From positions 1-50,468 of the forward strand of contig NZ_CANLBV010000024.1 of NCBI RefSeq assembly GCF_947488985.1: DNA of 50,468 nt, in the 5' to 3' direction. Shown one piece after another: positions 26,429 to 36,566 of this stretch (positions within the stretch are counted from its first letter, which is position 1; each line of letters starts with the position of its first letter). The translations under genes were made by a program, and so were the position numbers. The stretch is from an uncultured Vibrio sp. Lineage in GTDB: Bacteria; Pseudomonadota; Gammaproteobacteria; Enterobacterales; Vibrionaceae. The notes below the pieces were generated by a model. That model worked only from the letters and a program-made list of their open reading frames with translations, was not told where the DNA came from and made no database searches.

Positions 26429-27478
26429 TTACTTGTTGCCTTCGGAAGCTTGCATTGCAAGTACCGTATCCAGCATCCGGTTTGCAAAGCCCCATTCATT
26501 ATCACACCACACCAACATTTTTACTAAGTGGCCATTGCTCACTCGAGTTTGTGAACCATCAACGATTGCGCTATGGGGATCGTGATTAAAGTCGATGGAT
26601 ACGAGTGGCGCTTCAGTATAGTCAACTATATTACGTAATGTACACTGGGACGCGTTAACAATGGTTTGATTTACGTCATTAACTTTCACATTTGCATTAA
26701 TTGTGACACTTAAATCCATCGCAGTGACATTTACTGTCGGTACTCGCACAGATATCGCTTCAAACTTGTTGGAAAATTTCGGGAAGATCCTTTCAATACC
26801 TTTATGCAGCTTGGTATCGACCGGAATGATCGACTGACTAGCAGCTCGAGTACGGCGTAAATCACTATGATATGCATCGATCACTTGTTGATCGTTCATT
26901 GATGAGTGAATGGTCGTAATGGTGCCAGATTCAATGCCAAAAGCATCATCGAGAACCTTAATAATAGGGACAATGCAGTTAGTGGTGCACGAACCATTGG
27001 AAACGATTCGATGATCGGCTTCGATAGTGTCGTGGTTAACACCGTAGATAATCGTATTATCAAGGTCATTAGCTCCCGGGTGGGAAAACAGCACTTTTTT
27101 CGCCCCAACCGCAATGTGCGCGAGGCCATCACCTCGACAACCGTAAACACCGGTGCAATCGAGAACAATATCGACCTCTAGATCACGCCAAGGCAGTAAC
27201 TCAATATCGGCAAGGTGTAAGATACGAATCGTATCAAACTCGCCTTTATCTTCAGTACCAAGGCCATGATGCACATAGATATGCTCTTGATCGTTGGAGA
27301 TTCTTTTGCCGAAGCGGCCGTGACTGGTATCGTACTGCAATAGGTGAGCCATAGCGTCAGGCTGAGCCAGCTCATTGACAGCTACTACTTTGATTTGTTG
27401 GCTTTTACCACTTTCATAGACAGCGCGTAATACATTACGCCCTATTCTTCCAAATCCGTTTATCGCGACTTTTAGCAT
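26429..27478 (-). CDS. epd: D-erythrose-4-phosphate dehydrogenase
   Basis: Oxidises erythrose 4-phosphate to 4-phosphoerythronate for pyridoxal phosphate synthesis; a GAPDH paralogue. The NAD-binding [14 protein letters not shown] opens the protein, and the catalytic cysteine is in SNGSCTTNC. Epd-type features shared with E. coli include [12 protein letters not shown] and the [13 protein letters not shown] end motif. The start at 27478 (349 residues) is chosen because [10 protein letters not shown] aligns with E. coli and GGA lies five bases upstream. It is not the glycolytic GapA, given the match to E. coli Epd and its place ahead of pgk. Confidence 0.94.
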   Translation of the reverse strand: MLKVAINGFGRIGRNVLRAVYESGKSQQIKVVAVNELAQPDAMAHLLQYDTSHGRFGKRISNDQEHIYVHHGLGTEDKGEFDTIRILHLADIELLPWRDLEVDIVLDCTGVYGCRGDGLAHIAVGAKKVLFSHPGANDLDNTIIYGVNHDTIEADHRIVSNGSCTTNCIVPIIKVLDDAFGIESGTITTIHSSMNDQQVIDAYHSDLRRTRAASQSIIPVDTKLHKGIERIFPKFSNKFEAISVRVPTVNVTAMDLSVTINANVKVNDVNQTIVNASQCTLRNIVDYTEAPLVSIDFNHDPHSAIVDGSQTRVSNGHLVKMLVWCDNEWGFANRMLDTVLAMQASEGNK

Positions 27479-27620
27479 AGTTCCATACATCTCACCAAAA
27501 TTTCGTGCCACGGATAATAACCGAATCCTACCTAAAAGGCATTAGTTGAATAATTCAGTGTCCCCATATAGATGCCTCTGATGATTATAAGGGGTGCATA
27601 ACTCAACAAACTCCACAGAC

Positions 27621-27650
27621 AAAAAAACCGAGCTCTACGCTCGGTTTTTT
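27621..27650 (-). terminator. tkt terminator
   Basis: CCGAGC (27628-27633) pairs with GCTCGG (27639-27644) around TCTAC with A and T runs on both sides; it lies just after tkt on the minus strand. Confidence 0.87.
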
Positions 27651-27688
27651 ATTCATTTCACTGCTACCGCTAGGCTAGCAATCAATGA

Positions 27689-29683
27689 TTAAGCAAGAAG
27701 CTCTTTTGCCGTATTCACTACGTTTTCAGTTGTGAAACCGAACATCTTGAACAGTTCACCTGCTGGTGCAGATTCGCCGAACGTTGTCATGCCGATGATC
27801 TTGCCACCAAAACCAACGTACTTGTACCAGAAATCAGCGATGCCAGCTTCGACAGCGATACGTGCAGTTACGTCAGATGGAAGTACAGACTCACGGTAGT
27901 CAGCGTCTTGCTTATCGAATGCGTCAGTTGCAGGCATAGAGACTACGCGTACTGCTTTGCCTTCAGCGGTGAGTTGTGCAGCTGCTTCAACAGCAAGCTC
28001 AACTTCAGAACCTGTTGCAATGATGATTAGCTCTGGCTTACCAGCACAATCTTTCAGGATGTAACCACCCTTAGCAATGTTTGCTAACTGCTCAGCGTCA
28101 CGATCTTGTTGTGCAAGGTTTTGACGAGAGAAGATCAAAGATGTTGGGCCATCTTTACGCTCGATAGCCAGTTTCCATGCAACAGCAGACTCAACTTGGT
28201 CACATGGACGCCATGTGCTCATGTTTGGCGTTAAACGTAGAGAAGCGATCTGCTCAACCGGTTGGTGAGTAGGACCATCTTCGCCAAGACCGATAGAGTC
28301 ATGCGTGTACACTTGGATGTTCTGAACTTTCATCAGCGCAGCCATACGCATTGCGTTACGCGCGTATTCCATGAACATTAGGAAGGTTGCGCCGTACGGT
28401 ACGAAACCACCGTGCAGAGCGATACCGTTCATGATAGCCGTCATACCGAATTCACGTACACCGTAGTGGATGTAGTTACCAGAGAAGTCAGTGGCTTCAA
28501 GAGACTTAGAACCAGACCACATAGTTAGGTTAGAAGGCGCAAGGTCAGCAGAGCCGCCCATGAATTCTGGAAGCATTTGACCAAACGCTTCTAGTGCGTT
28601 TTGAGAGGCTTTGCGTGAAGCGATGTTTGCTGGGTTAGCTTGCAGATCGGCAATGATTGCGTTTGCTTTCTCTTCCCACTCAGCTGGTAACTCACCGTTT
28701 AGACGACGCTTAAGCTCAGCAGCTTCTGCTGGGTATGCGGCTGCGTATGCATCAAACTTCGCGTTCCAAGCCGCTTCTTTCTCTGCGCCCGCCGCTTTTG
28801 CGTTCCAATCGGCAGCGATATCCGCTGGGATTTCGAAAGGACCGTGTTCCCAACCAAGTGCAGCTTTAGTTGCTGTGATTTCATCAGCGCCTAGTGGAGC
28901 ACCGTGACAGTCGTGTGTACCTGCTTTGTTTGGAGAACCAAAACCGATGATAGTTTTAGTACAAATAAGCGTTGGACGAGGATCCGCTTTAGCCGCTTCA
29001 ATCGCAGCGTTGATAGCATCAGAATCGTGACCGTCTACCGCTGGGATTACGTGCCAGCCGTATGCTTCAAAACGCTTAGGTGTATCGTCAGAGAACCAAC
29101 CTTCAACTTCACCATCGATAGAGATGCCGTTGTCATCCCAGAAAGCAACCAGCTTACCAAGACCTAGCGTACCCGCTAGAGAGCACGCTTCGTGAGAGAT
29201 ACCTTCCATTAAACAACCATCACCCATGAATGCATAAGTGTAGTGGTCGACGATGTCGTGGCCTTCTTTGTTGAACTGAGCCGCTAGCGCTTTCTCAGCC
29301 ATTGCCATACCAACAGCGTTCGTGATGCCTTGACCTAGAGGACCCGTTGTTGTCTCAATACCAGGAGCGTAACCGTACTCAGGGTGACCTGGCGTCTTAG
29401 AGTGCAGTTGACGGAAGTTTTTCAGGTCTTCAATTGAAAGCTCGTAGCCTGTTAGGTGAAGCAAAGAGTAAATCAACATTGAACCATGGCCGTTAGATAG
29501 GATAAAACGGTCGCGGTCAGCCCACTCTGGATTTGCTGGGTTGTGGTTCAAGTGGCCACGCCAAAGAACTTCAGCGATGTCAGCCATACCCATAGGTGCG
29601 CCTGGGTGGCCTGAATTGGCTTGTTGAACACCGTCCATGCTAAGTGCGCGGATTGCATTGGCTAGATCTTTACGAGAAGGCAT
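27689..29683 (-). CDS. tkt: Transketolase
   Basis: Thiamine-diphosphate enzyme moving two-carbon units between sugar phosphates; makes erythrose 4-phosphate (the Epd substrate) and links to ribose 5-phosphate from RpiA. The N-terminal [14 protein letters not shown] motif, the ThDP motif beginning GDGCLMEG and the pyrimidine-domain [15 protein letters not shown] motif are complete. From the ATG at 29683 (GGAG at six bases) it has 664 residues, as in E. coli TktA. It is upstream of epd on the same strand, with a terminator between them, and divergent from metK. Confidence 0.97.
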   Translation of the reverse strand: MPSRKDLANAIRALSMDGVQQANSGHPGAPMGMADIAEVLWRGHLNHNPANPEWADRDRFILSNGHGSMLIYSLLHLTGYELSIEDLKNFRQLHSKTPGHPEYGYAPGIETTTGPLGQGITNAVGMAMAEKALAAQFNKEGHDIVDHYTYAFMGDGCLMEGISHEACSLAGTLGLGKLVAFWDDNGISIDGEVEGWFSDDTPKRFEAYGWHVIPAVDGHDSDAINAAIEAAKADPRPTLICTKTIIGFGSPNKAGTHDCHGAPLGADEITATKAALGWEHGPFEIPADIAADWNAKAAGAEKEAAWNAKFDAYAAAYPAEAAELKRRLNGELPAEWEEKANAIIADLQANPANIASRKASQNALEAFGQMLPEFMGGSADLAPSNLTMWSGSKSLEATDFSGNYIHYGVREFGMTAIMNGIALHGGFVPYGATFLMFMEYARNAMRMAALMKVQNIQVYTHDSIGLGEDGPTHQPVEQIASLRLTPNMSTWRPCDQVESAVAWKLAIERKDGPTSLIFSRQNLAQQDRDAEQLANIAKGGYILKDCAGKPELIIIATGSEVELAVEAAAQLTAEGKAVRVVSMPATDAFDKQDADYRESVLPSDVTARIAVEAGIADFWYKYVGFGGKIIGMTTFGESAPAGELFKMFGFTTENVVNTAKELLA

Positions 29684-29929
29684 GTCTGCTCCTGAGTACA
29701 TAAGCGATTTAAAAAAGAGATTGGTGCTAAAGTGTCATTTTTATTAGCGCGGGTATTCTCTCAAACGACTATAGTGACTGCAAACGTTTTACTGGCATTT
29801 AAACGGTCAATTTTCGCAAAATGGAACATTCACTCCCCCTGGCAATTCATTCCCTCAATCTATACGCAAACGTTTAGTTATGACATATCATAAAAAAGAG
29901 CTTGTAATTCGAGTACTGGAAATTAGAAT
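29684..29929. promoter_or_regulatory. Divergent tkt/metK control region with PurR-like sites and metK promoter
   Basis: Two PurR-like sites are present: CTGCAAACGTTTTACT (core AACGTT 29783-29788), which overlaps a TTGCAG -35-like element for tkt, and ACGCAAACGTTTAGTT (core 29869-29874), the closest match to the PurR consensus in the window. A metK promoter is visible as TTGTAA (29902-29907), a 16-base spacer and TAGAAT (29924-29929). No SAM riboswitch structure is apparent. Confidence 0.5.
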
Positions 29930-29953
29930 AGCCGTCTAGATGTAGAAACACCT
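29930..29953 (+). promoter_or_regulatory. Probable MetJ operator (tandem met boxes) of metK
   Basis: Three adjacent 8-mers follow the metK -10 element: AGCCGTCT, AGATGTAG and AAACACCT. Against the met box AGACGTCT they match at 7, 5 and 5 of 8 positions. Tandem 8-base spacing overlapping the transcription start is how MetJ with S-adenosylmethionine represses methionine genes. Confidence 0.55.
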
Positions 29954-30036
29954 ACAGAACATACCGTACTTTATGGCGGCGCTTGCTAGCTTGCGACACC
30001 ATAATAATTACACTTACAACTTAAAGTGGAGCTCTC

Positions 30037-31191
30037 ATGGCTAAGCACCTATTCACTTCTGAATCTGTTTCAGAAGGTCATCCAGATAAAATTGCAGACC
30101 AAATCTCTGATGCTGTTCTTGATGCCATCTTGGAACAAGATCCAAAAGCACGTGTTGCTTGTGAGACTTACGTAAAAACCGGCATGGTTATGGTTGGCGG
30201 TGAAGTTACAACGTCTGCCTGGGTTGATATCGAAGAAATCACTCGTGAAACAGTACGTGAAATTGGTTACGTTCATTCTGATATGGGCTTTGACGCTGAC
30301 TCTTGTGCTGTTCTAAACACCATTGGTAAGCAGTCTCCAGACATCAACCAAGGTGTTGATAAAGCGGATCCTAAAGAGCAAGGCGCTGGCGACCAAGGCA
30401 TCATGTTTGGTTACGCGACGAACGAAACACCGATCCTAATGCCAGCTCCAATTACTTACTCTCACCTTCTTGTTAAGAAGCAAGCAGAAGTGCGTAAGAG
30501 TGGTAAACTTGACTTCCTTCGTCCAGATGCGAAATCACAAGTTACCTTCCAATACGATCAAGGTAAAATTGTTGGTATTGACGCTGTTGTTCTTTCAACT
30601 CAGCACTGTGATTCAGTGACAACGCCTGACCTACGTGAAGCGGTAATGGAAGAGATCATCAAGCCAGTTCTTCCTGCTGAGTGGATCAACAAAGACACTA
30701 ACTTCTTCATCAACCCAACAGGCCGTTTCGTAATCGGTGGCCCAATGGGTGACTGTGGTCTAACTGGTCGTAAGATCATCGTTGATACCTACGGCGGCGC
30801 AGCTCGTCACGGTGGCGGTGCATTCTCTGGTAAAGATCCATCAAAAGTTGACCGTTCTGCAGCTTACGCGGCTCGTTACGTTGCGAAAAACATCGTTGCA
30901 GCTGGCATGGCTGACCGTTGTGAGATTCAACTGTCTTACGCTATCGGTGTTGCAGATCCAACCTCTATCATGGTTGAAACGTTTGGTACTGAAAAAGTAG
31001 CTCACGAAATCATCATTGAAGCCGTTCGTCAAAACTTCGACCTACGTCCATACGGTCTTCAAGAGATGCTGAACCTTCTTCAGCCTATCTACAAGCAGAC
31101 TGCTGCATACGGCCACTTCGGTCGTGAAGAGTTCCCTTGGGAAGCAACTGACAAAGCAGCAATCCTTGCAGACTTCGCTGGCCTAAAATAA
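30037..31191 (+). CDS. metK: S-adenosylmethionine synthetase
   Basis: Makes S-adenosylmethionine from ATP and methionine, the methyl donor for RsmE, TrmB and many other enzymes. The [15 protein letters not shown] motif opens the protein, followed by [12 protein letters not shown] and the [16 protein letters not shown] loop, all SAM-synthetase signatures. Length 384 residues equals E. coli. GGAG precedes the ATG. It is divergent from tkt, probably controlled by MetJ, and followed by a terminator. Confidence 0.98.
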   Translation: MAKHLFTSESVSEGHPDKIADQISDAVLDAILEQDPKARVACETYVKTGMVMVGGEVTTSAWVDIEEITRETVREIGYVHSDMGFDADSCAVLNTIGKQSPDINQGVDKADPKEQGAGDQGIMFGYATNETPILMPAPITYSHLLVKKQAEVRKSGKLDFLRPDAKSQVTFQYDQGKIVGIDAVVLSTQHCDSVTTPDLREAVMEEIIKPVLPAEWINKDTNFFINPTGRFVIGGPMGDCGLTGRKIIVDTYGGAARHGGGAFSGKDPSKVDRSAAYAARYVAKNIVAAGMADRCEIQLSYAIGVADPTSIMVETFGTEKVAHEIIIEAVRQNFDLRPYGLQEMLNLLQPIYKQTAAYGHFGREEFPWEATDKAAILADFAGLK

Positions 31192-31216
31192 TTTAGCCAC
31201 TGCAATTGATTTCTTT

Positions 31217-31250
31217 AAAGCCCTTGCTTGTTAGTAAGGGCTTTATTTTT
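31217..31250 (+). terminator. metK terminator
   Basis: AAAGCCCTT (31217-31225) pairs with AAGGGCTTT (31236-31244) around ten bases and is followed by ATTTTT. Confidence 0.82.
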
Positions 31251-31558
31251 ATGTACTTACCGAATATTTCCCCACTATAGATTCCCTTCAGTCCTTATTT
31301 ACCGTTAACCACTTAGTATAAAAAGTCGCTGATAATTTGTGTTTTCGACTACTACTGACAATAGTTAAGGTAATTCCTAGGCGCTCAAGCTCACATTTAA
31401 GTTAACGTAATTCAATCTAATAACACTCGTTAAATGCACGCTAGAACAATCACTGGGATGACTATGAGCAATTTAGCTCAACACCATAACTCTCACGTAA
31501 GCCACACCACAGAGCCTTATGGAACTATAACTAGGACGTTATTTAACTAGGGGGATCT
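31251..31558. other. Spacer upstream of the DUF2189 gene, with a short leader ORF
   Basis: No full-length gene is present. A 30-codon ORF (31458-31550) ends eight bases before the next ATG; see findings. A TATAAA near 31318 might be part of a promoter, but its -35 is poor. Confidence 0.4.
31458..31550 (+). CDS. Candidate 30-residue leader peptide
   Basis: Short ORF from ATG at 31458 (or 31464, with GGGA five bases upstream) to TAG at 31548. The product MTMSNLAQHHNSHVSHTTEP... has four histidines in its first half. Its stop is eight bases from the start of the DUF2189 gene, so ribosomes could be passed on. It is small enough to occur by chance, and I recognise no family. Confidence 0.3.
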   Translation: MTMSNLAQHHNSHVSHTTEPYGTITRTLFN

Positions 31559-32356
31559 ATGCCTCGTACCGCACACCCATCCGAATTGAACGATAAAAAA
31601 CATAAGGTCAGCGATCAGGATTACGCTCGAACCATTCCTTGCAACCAAATCAGCATTTCCGCGCCCTTTCATTGGTTGTCACTTGCTCTCCATGACTTAG
31701 TCAGAATGCCATTAATCAGTGCGTTTTACGGACTGTGCTTTATGGCGGCAGCCATCGCGATAGTACAACTCGTCCAATGGCAAGGCACCCACTTGGTCGT
31801 GATGCCCAGCTTGATAGTATATATGCTGATAGGGCCTTTTTTAGCTCTGGGTTTGTATGACGCAGCTTGGGAAAGAGAAAAAGGGCACCACGCTAGCCTA
31901 CTGCATTCGATGAAAGCCATCACTCGTAATTCCACCCACCAATGGGCCTTTGCGATTGTGTTGATGGTTGCGATGATATTCTGGATGCGCATCGCCGCCC
32001 TATTACATGCGCTTTACCCGTCAGTTCAAGGGGCACCATTGGCTGAATTCGCTCCCTTCTTAATTACGGGCTCTGTGATTGGTTTTGTTATCGCAAGCCT
32101 TATATTTAGCATCTCCGCCTTTTCAATACCCTTGATGATGGAGAGACGCGTGGATGTAATGAGTGCGATTTTTACGAGCTTTAACGCCGTGAAGTCAAAC
32201 ATCCCTGCAATGGTGGTTTGGGCAAGTATTATTTGTACTGGTATCTTGGTCGGGTTTGCGACCTACGGCATCGGAATGATCGTCACCATGCCACTGCTCG
32301 GTTATGGTACGTGGCATGCTTATCATGAGATAATTAAAAAGAACCACCACCTATAA
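31559..32356 (+). CDS. DUF2189 integral membrane protein
   Basis: Predicted inner-membrane protein of 265 residues. After a polar N-terminal tail of about 40 residues it has about six hydrophobic segments, including FYGLCFMAAAIAIVQLV, PSLIVYMLIGPFLALGLYD and WAFAIVLMVAMIFWM. The motif GPFLALGLYDAAWERE is typical of DUF2189. Function is unknown for the family. The start ATG has GGGGGA six bases upstream. It lies alone between metK and sprT with its own terminator. Confidence 0.8.
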   Translation: MPRTAHPSELNDKKHKVSDQDYARTIPCNQISISAPFHWLSLALHDLVRMPLISAFYGLCFMAAAIAIVQLVQWQGTHLVVMPSLIVYMLIGPFLALGLYDAAWEREKGHHASLLHSMKAITRNSTHQWAFAIVLMVAMIFWMRIAALLHALYPSVQGAPLAEFAPFLITGSVIGFVIASLIFSISAFSIPLMMERRVDVMSAIFTSFNAVKSNIPAMVVWASIICTGILVGFATYGIGMIVTMPLLGYGTWHAYHEIIKKNHHL

Positions 32357-32388
32357 ACCATCGCAAGAACCCCAAGCAATGTTATGAT

Positions 32389-32420
32389 GAGACCTTAGCT
32401 ACAATGCTGAGGTCTTTTTA
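32389..32420 (+). terminator. Terminator after the DUF2189 gene
   Basis: GACCTTAGC (32391-32399) pairs with GCTGAGGTC (32406-32414), with one G-U pair, then five T residues. Confidence 0.82.
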
Positions 32421-32437
32421 CTTGGAGTTAACTACGC

Positions 32438-32938
32438 TTGTCATACACCCCGCTACAACATCGCACCAATAAAAAATTGGCCGAGTGCCTAGCTATCGCT
32501 AATCAACATTTCTCTCGTGAGTTCCCATGCCCAACCATCACTTACAAATTAAGAGGCAAGGCAGCGGGTAAGGCCTATTTACAGCTTAATGAAATCAAGC
32601 TCAACCCTGTTTTATTCCGCGAAAATGAAGACGCTTTTATTAACGAAGTGCTCCCCCATGAGCTCGCACATCTGATCACTCATCAAGTCTTTGGCCGAGT
32701 AAAGCCTCATGGCAATGAGTGGAAATACGTGATGGAAACGGTATTCCACGTATCAGCCAAAACCACGCACAGCTTTGAGATTCACTCTGTACAAGGCAAA
32801 ACCTTTGAATACCGTTGCGCCTGCACGGTTTATCCACTCACAATCCGACGTCATAACAAGGTGCTGCGCAATCAATCAAGCTATCGCTGCCAGCAGTGCC
32901 AGCAAACTTTAGCGTTCACAGGTAACCAACTTAGCTAA
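32438..32938 (+). CDS. sprT: SprT family zinc metallopeptidase-like protein
   Basis: Cytoplasmic protein of the SprT family, related to the core of the eukaryotic SPRTN DNA-protein-crosslink protease; the bacterial role is not settled. The zinc-binding HELAH motif is at about residue 76. Two cysteine pairs toward the C terminus (RCACT and CQQCQ) could form a zinc ribbon. The most likely start is a TTG at 32438 (GGAG ten bases upstream), since no ATG or GTG lies nearby; this gives 166 residues, as in E. coli (165). It precedes endA as in other vibrios. Confidence 0.9.
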   Translation: MSYTPLQHRTNKKLAECLAIANQHFSREFPCPTITYKLRGKAAGKAYLQLNEIKLNPVLFRENEDAFINEVLPHELAHLITHQVFGRVKPHGNEWKYVMETVFHVSAKTTHSFEIHSVQGKTFEYRCACTVYPLTIRRHNKVLRNQSSYRCQQCQQTLAFTGNQLS

Positions 32939-33254
32939 CCACTTAAAATTAAATGCACGCGATTTATCACCATTTTGCGGTGTTCTCGGCTTATCCTTCT
33001 AAGCTAGCGCCGCATCAATAACTCAGCCTTAAGGTTTCTTCCCCCAACATCACTGTAACTACAACTACAAAAAAGAAAAATCCGCTCCTCCACAAAAAAC
33101 AGGCACAAGCCCCAGCAAGTTGGAGAGACCACAACCAAGCCATCTCTGCCTCAATAAATCGCGATCCAAGTATATAGATGATTGAAATGTAATAGAGGCA
33201 TTTATCATTTGAGTGATAGACTCAGGTTTATCATACTTTTATCAGTCTTTTTCT
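32939..33254. other. sprT-endA spacer
   Basis: No gene is seen. A dyad TATCA...TGATA (about 33206-33218) lies 40 bases before endA. Vibrio dns/endA genes are regulated by quorum sensing, but this dyad has the wrong half-site orientation for a HapR/LuxR box. Confidence 0.3.
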
Positions 33255-33986
33255 ATGCAAAACATCACTCAAAAAGCATTTGGCCTACCTGTGTCTTTTT
33301 ACTTATCGATAGTATTTGGCCTACTGGTAACCCAAAGCGTTTTCGCCGCTCCACCGAGTTCATTCTCCAAAGCAAAAAGAGAAGCGGTGAAGATTTACCT
33401 CGACCACCCAACGTCATTTTATTGTGGCTGTGACATCACGTGGAAGGACAAAAAGAAAGGCATTCCCGACCTTGACGGTTGTGGCTATCAAGTAAGAAAA
33501 CAACAAAAGCGAGCGAGTAGAATAGAATGGGAACACGTGGTACCTGCTTGGCAATTTGGCCACCAGCGTCAATGCTGGCAAGATGGCGGGCGTAAGAACT
33601 GCACACGAAATGACAAAGCGTTTAAATCCATGGAGGCTGACCTTCACAACCTAACCCCTACCATTGGTGAAGTGAACGGCGATCGTTCTAATTACAATTT
33701 CAGTCAGTGGAATGGCATGGATGGAGTGAGCTATGGCCAGTGTGAGATGCAGGTCAACTTCAAGCAACGTAAAGTTATGCCGCCTGACAGAGCTAAAGGC
33801 TCGATAGCACGAACCTACCTGTATATGAGCCAAGAGTATGGATTTAAGCTCTCTAAACAGCAAACCAAGCTGATGCTAGCATGGGACAAACAGTTCCCTG
33901 TCGATGAGTGGGAATGTACTCGTGATCAGCGAATCTACGCTATCCAAGGCAATCACAACCCATTTGTTCGCCAGGCTTGTCAATAA
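33255..33986 (+). CDS. endA: Extracellular/periplasmic endonuclease I (Dns)
   Basis: Secreted DNase of the EndA/Dns family; in V. cholerae the homologue Dns degrades extracellular DNA and limits natural transformation. From the ATG at 33255 the 243-residue protein has a signal peptide ending near TQSVFA. The mature part has the catalytic [11 protein letters not shown] motif and the [20 protein letters not shown] block, plus many cysteines (for example YCGCD and CGYQ) fitting the disulfide-rich fold. An upstream GTG at 33213 is in frame but would disrupt the signal peptide. Neighbours sprT and rsmE match V. cholerae order. Confidence 0.93.
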   Translation: MQNITQKAFGLPVSFYLSIVFGLLVTQSVFAAPPSSFSKAKREAVKIYLDHPTSFYCGCDITWKDKKKGIPDLDGCGYQVRKQQKRASRIEWEHVVPAWQFGHQRQCWQDGGRKNCTRNDKAFKSMEADLHNLTPTIGEVNGDRSNYNFSQWNGMDGVSYGQCEMQVNFKQRKVMPPDRAKGSIARTYLYMSQEYGFKLSKQQTKLMLAWDKQFPVDEWECTRDQRIYAIQGNHNPFVRQACQ

Positions 33987-34029
33987 CGCGACTCGCACCA
34001 TCAACACCCACAGCAGCCACCATCTCGAA

Positions 34030-34076
34030 CAAGAGTTTCATAATTGCTCCTGAAACTCTTGCTCTGCCCTTGTTTT
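34030..34076 (+). terminator. Hairpin after endA (possible terminator)
   Basis: A perfect 11-bp stem, CAAGAGTTTCA (34030-34040) with TGAAACTCTTG (34051-34061), is followed by CTCTGCCCTTG and six T residues. The T run is displaced, so termination is uncertain; it may instead protect the 3' end. Confidence 0.45.
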
Positions 34077-34145
34077 TTCAACCAAAAGCATCCATGTTAG
34101 GCTGTAACAAAGTCCCCAAACGACACTATTTATAGGTTTACCAAC

Positions 34146-34877
34146 ATGAGAATCCCTCGTATCCATCACCCAGAACGCATTCATCAGTTAGGTTCACTCG
34201 CTTTATGCGAAGATGCCGCGGGTCATGTTGGTCGTGTCCTTCGCATGAAAGAAGGTCAAGACGTCCTGCTCTTTGATGGTAGCGGCGCTGAATTCCCGGC
34301 GACCATTGCTGAGGTATCGAAGAAGAATGTCACAGTGAATGTGACTGAGCGTATCGAGCGTAGCAGTGAATCTCCGTTAGACTTACATTTGGGCCAAGTG
34401 ATTTCACGTGGCGACAAAATGGAGTTCACGATCCAGAAATCAGTTGAGCTTGGCGTCAACACCATTACCCCTCTGATTTCGGAGCGCTGCGGCGTCAAAC
34501 TGGATGCTAAACGCTTTGAGAAAAAACTCGCACAGTGGCAAAAAATCGCTATTGCTGCGTGTGAACAGTCTGGTCGTAATACGGTGCCCGTTATCCGCCC
34601 TATCATGCAGCTTGAAGCGTGGTGCAGCGAACCCAGTGAAGCGATAAAGCTCAACCTGCATCCTCGTGCAAAGTACTCTATTAACACTCTTCCAGAACCG
34701 ATCAACAAGGTACGTCTATTGATCGGCCCTGAAGGTGGATTATCCGCTGAAGAAATCGGCATGACAGAACAATACAAATTTGAAGAAACGCTACTCGGCC
34801 CACGTGTGCTTCGTACCGAGACAGCGGCTCTAACCGCAATTACAGCCTTACAAGTCCGCTTTGGCGATCTAGGCTAG
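34146..34877 (+). CDS. rsmE: 16S rRNA (uracil-1498-N3) methyltransferase
   Basis: SPOUT-fold methyltransferase acting on U1498 of 16S rRNA with S-adenosylmethionine. The knotted C-terminal domain contains [12 protein letters not shown] and the [13 protein letters not shown] segment that forms the SAM site. The N-terminal PUA-like domain starts [12 protein letters not shown]. Length 243 residues is the E. coli value. It lies nine bases before gshB, so they are likely cotranscribed, as in E. coli. Confidence 0.96.
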   Translation: MRIPRIHHPERIHQLGSLALCEDAAGHVGRVLRMKEGQDVLLFDGSGAEFPATIAEVSKKNVTVNVTERIERSSESPLDLHLGQVISRGDKMEFTIQKSVELGVNTITPLISERCGVKLDAKRFEKKLAQWQKIAIAACEQSGRNTVPVIRPIMQLEAWCSEPSEAIKLNLHPRAKYSINTLPEPINKVRLLIGPEGGLSAEEIGMTEQYKFEETLLGPRVLRTETAALTAITALQVRFGDLG

Positions 34878-34886
34878 GAGAAAAAA

Positions 34887-35837
34887 ATGATCAAACTTGG
34901 CATCGTAATGGACCCGATCTCATCCATTAACATCAAAAAAGACTCTAGCTTTGCCATGATGCTTGAAGCTCAGCGTCGTGGTTACGAAATCCATTACATG
35001 GAGATGGATGATCTACATTTAGATCAAGGCGTCGCCATTGCTGACACAAAAGTTGTAGAACTAAAAGAAGATCCAAACGGTTGGTACGAATTCAAATCAC
35101 AACAGACGATCGCACTATCTGATTTAGATGCAATATTGATGCGTAAAGATCCTCCGTTTGACACGGAGTACATCTATGCGACTTACATTCTTGAACGTGC
35201 TGAAGAAAACGGCGCGCTGATCGTCAACAAACCACAAAGCCTACGCGACTGTAACGAGAAGCTATTCACAGCTTGGTTCCCAGAGCTAACCCCAACCACC
35301 ATAGTGACGCGTAAAGCTGATAAAATTAAAGAGTTTCGCGAAAAGCACGGTGATGTGATCCTAAAACCACTGGATGGCATGGGCGGCGCCTCGATCTTCC
35401 GCGTCAAGGAAGGCGATCCAAACGTATCGGTGATCATTGAAACCTTGACCAACCACGGTCAAAACTACGCGATGGCACAGACTTTTGTTCCCGACATCAG
35501 CAATGGTGACAAGCGTATTCTTGTCGTGGACGGTGAGCCGATGCCTTACTGCCTAGCTCGTATCCCTGCGAAAGGTGAAACTCGAGGCAACCTTGCAGCC
35601 GGTGGTACCGGTGAAGCACGTCCATTAAGTGATACCGATTGGGCTATCGCAAGAGCCGTGGCTCCAGCACTTAAAGAGAAAGGCTTAATCTTCGTTGGGT
35701 TGGATGTTATTGGTGATAAGCTGACCGAAATTAACGTAACAAGCCCAACTTGTATCCGTGAAATTGAAGCCGCTTTCGACATTTCTGTCACGGGTAAGTT
35801 AATGGATGCGATCGAACTCCGAGTTAACGCGAAATAG
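34887..35837 (+). CDS. gshB: Glutathione synthetase
   Basis: ATP-grasp ligase joining gamma-glutamylcysteine and glycine to make glutathione. The motifs KPLDGMGGASIFR (ATP-binding loop), GDKRILVVDGEP and LTEINVTSPTC are all present in order. The ATG follows AGGAG at six bases. Length 316 residues matches E. coli (315). It follows rsmE directly and ends at a strong terminator. Confidence 0.97.
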   Translation: MIKLGIVMDPISSINIKKDSSFAMMLEAQRRGYEIHYMEMDDLHLDQGVAIADTKVVELKEDPNGWYEFKSQQTIALSDLDAILMRKDPPFDTEYIYATYILERAEENGALIVNKPQSLRDCNEKLFTAWFPELTPTTIVTRKADKIKEFREKHGDVILKPLDGMGGASIFRVKEGDPNVSVIIETLTNHGQNYAMAQTFVPDISNGDKRILVVDGEPMPYCLARIPAKGETRGNLAAGGTGEARPLSDTDWAIARAVAPALKEKGLIFVGLDVIGDKLTEINVTSPTCIREIEAAFDISVTGKLMDAIELRVNAK

Positions 35838-35895
35838 CCTAAACTAAAGAAAGCCTTTGCTATTTGCAAACTAGGTAATTAGGCACAGATTCAAT

Positions 35896-35920
35896 GAGCG
35901 GCGTTACGCCGCTCTTTTTC
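35896..35920 (+). terminator. gshB terminator
   Basis: GAGCGGCG (35896-35903) pairs with CGCCGCTC (35907-35914) around TTA, then five T residues. Confidence 0.9.
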
Positions 35921-35951
35921 CTTTACTGGCAACACACTGGCAGGAGGCGCT

Positions 35952-36515
35952 ATGAACCTAACGAACCACTTTTTGGTCGCAATGCCCGGGATGAAAGATC
36001 CCTACTTTCAAAACTCGGTGATCTACCTTTGTGAGCACAATGACGAAGGTGCGATGGGCTTAATGATCAATGCACCTATTGATGTCACCGTCGGCAGCAT
36101 GCTGAAGCAAGTAGAGGCTAAATCGACACAACCGAAACCCAACCAAGCCAGCCTTAATAAGCCAGTATTAAATGGTGGGCCGGTGGCAGAAGATCGTGGG
36201 TTTATTCTGCACAAGCCTAAGGGCAGCTATCAATCCAGTATCAGCATGACGGACCAAATCTCGGTGACCACATCAAAAGATATTCTGATGGTGTTAGGAA
36301 CGGAAGATGAGCCTATGAATTATTTAGTCGCACTGGGCTATGCCGGGTGGGAGCCGGGACAGCTAGAAACCGAACTGACAGAAAACGCATGGCTCACAGT
36401 TGAAGCCGATCCTAAAGTCATCTTTGATACCCCCATTGCAGACCGCTGGAAAGTCGCAGTGCAGATGTTAGGTATAAATGCGGCCCAGCTTTCCGCTGAC
36501 GCTGGCCACGCCTAG
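35952..36515 (+). CDS. yqgE: UPF0301 family protein YqgE
   Basis: Conserved cytoplasmic protein of the AlgH/UPF0301 family with no firmly known activity. The opening [26 protein letters not shown] and the VLNGGPV and [12 protein letters not shown] motifs identify it; the longest cited stretch here is typical of the family. Length 187 residues. AGGAGG lies six bases before the ATG. It precedes ruvX as in most gamma-proteobacteria, which suggests a shared transcript. Confidence 0.94.
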   Translation: MNLTNHFLVAMPGMKDPYFQNSVIYLCEHNDEGAMGLMINAPIDVTVGSMLKQVEAKSTQPKPNQASLNKPVLNGGPVAEDRGFILHKPKGSYQSSISMTDQISVTTSKDILMVLGTEDEPMNYLVALGYAGWEPGQLETELTENAWLTVEADPKVIFDTPIADRWKVAVQMLGINAAQLSADAGHA

Positions 36516-36566
36516 TTCAAGTTCACTATACAAAAACTCTCAAACACAGATAAATTTGGAAGATCC

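Noticed and set aside
29930..30036. SAM riboswitch in the metK leader
   Set aside because: The leader is about 100 bases with no recognisable SAM-I or SAM-II helices; MetJ boxes explain regulation better.
33200..33222. HapR/LuxR quorum-sensing box before endA
   Set aside because: The half-sites TATCA...TGATA are in the opposite orientation to the known consensus, which reads TGATA...TATCA.
34256..34777. 173-codon reading frame antisense to rsmE
   Set aside because: It mirrors the codon structure of rsmE, has no ribosome site and resembles no protein; rsmE is well supported.
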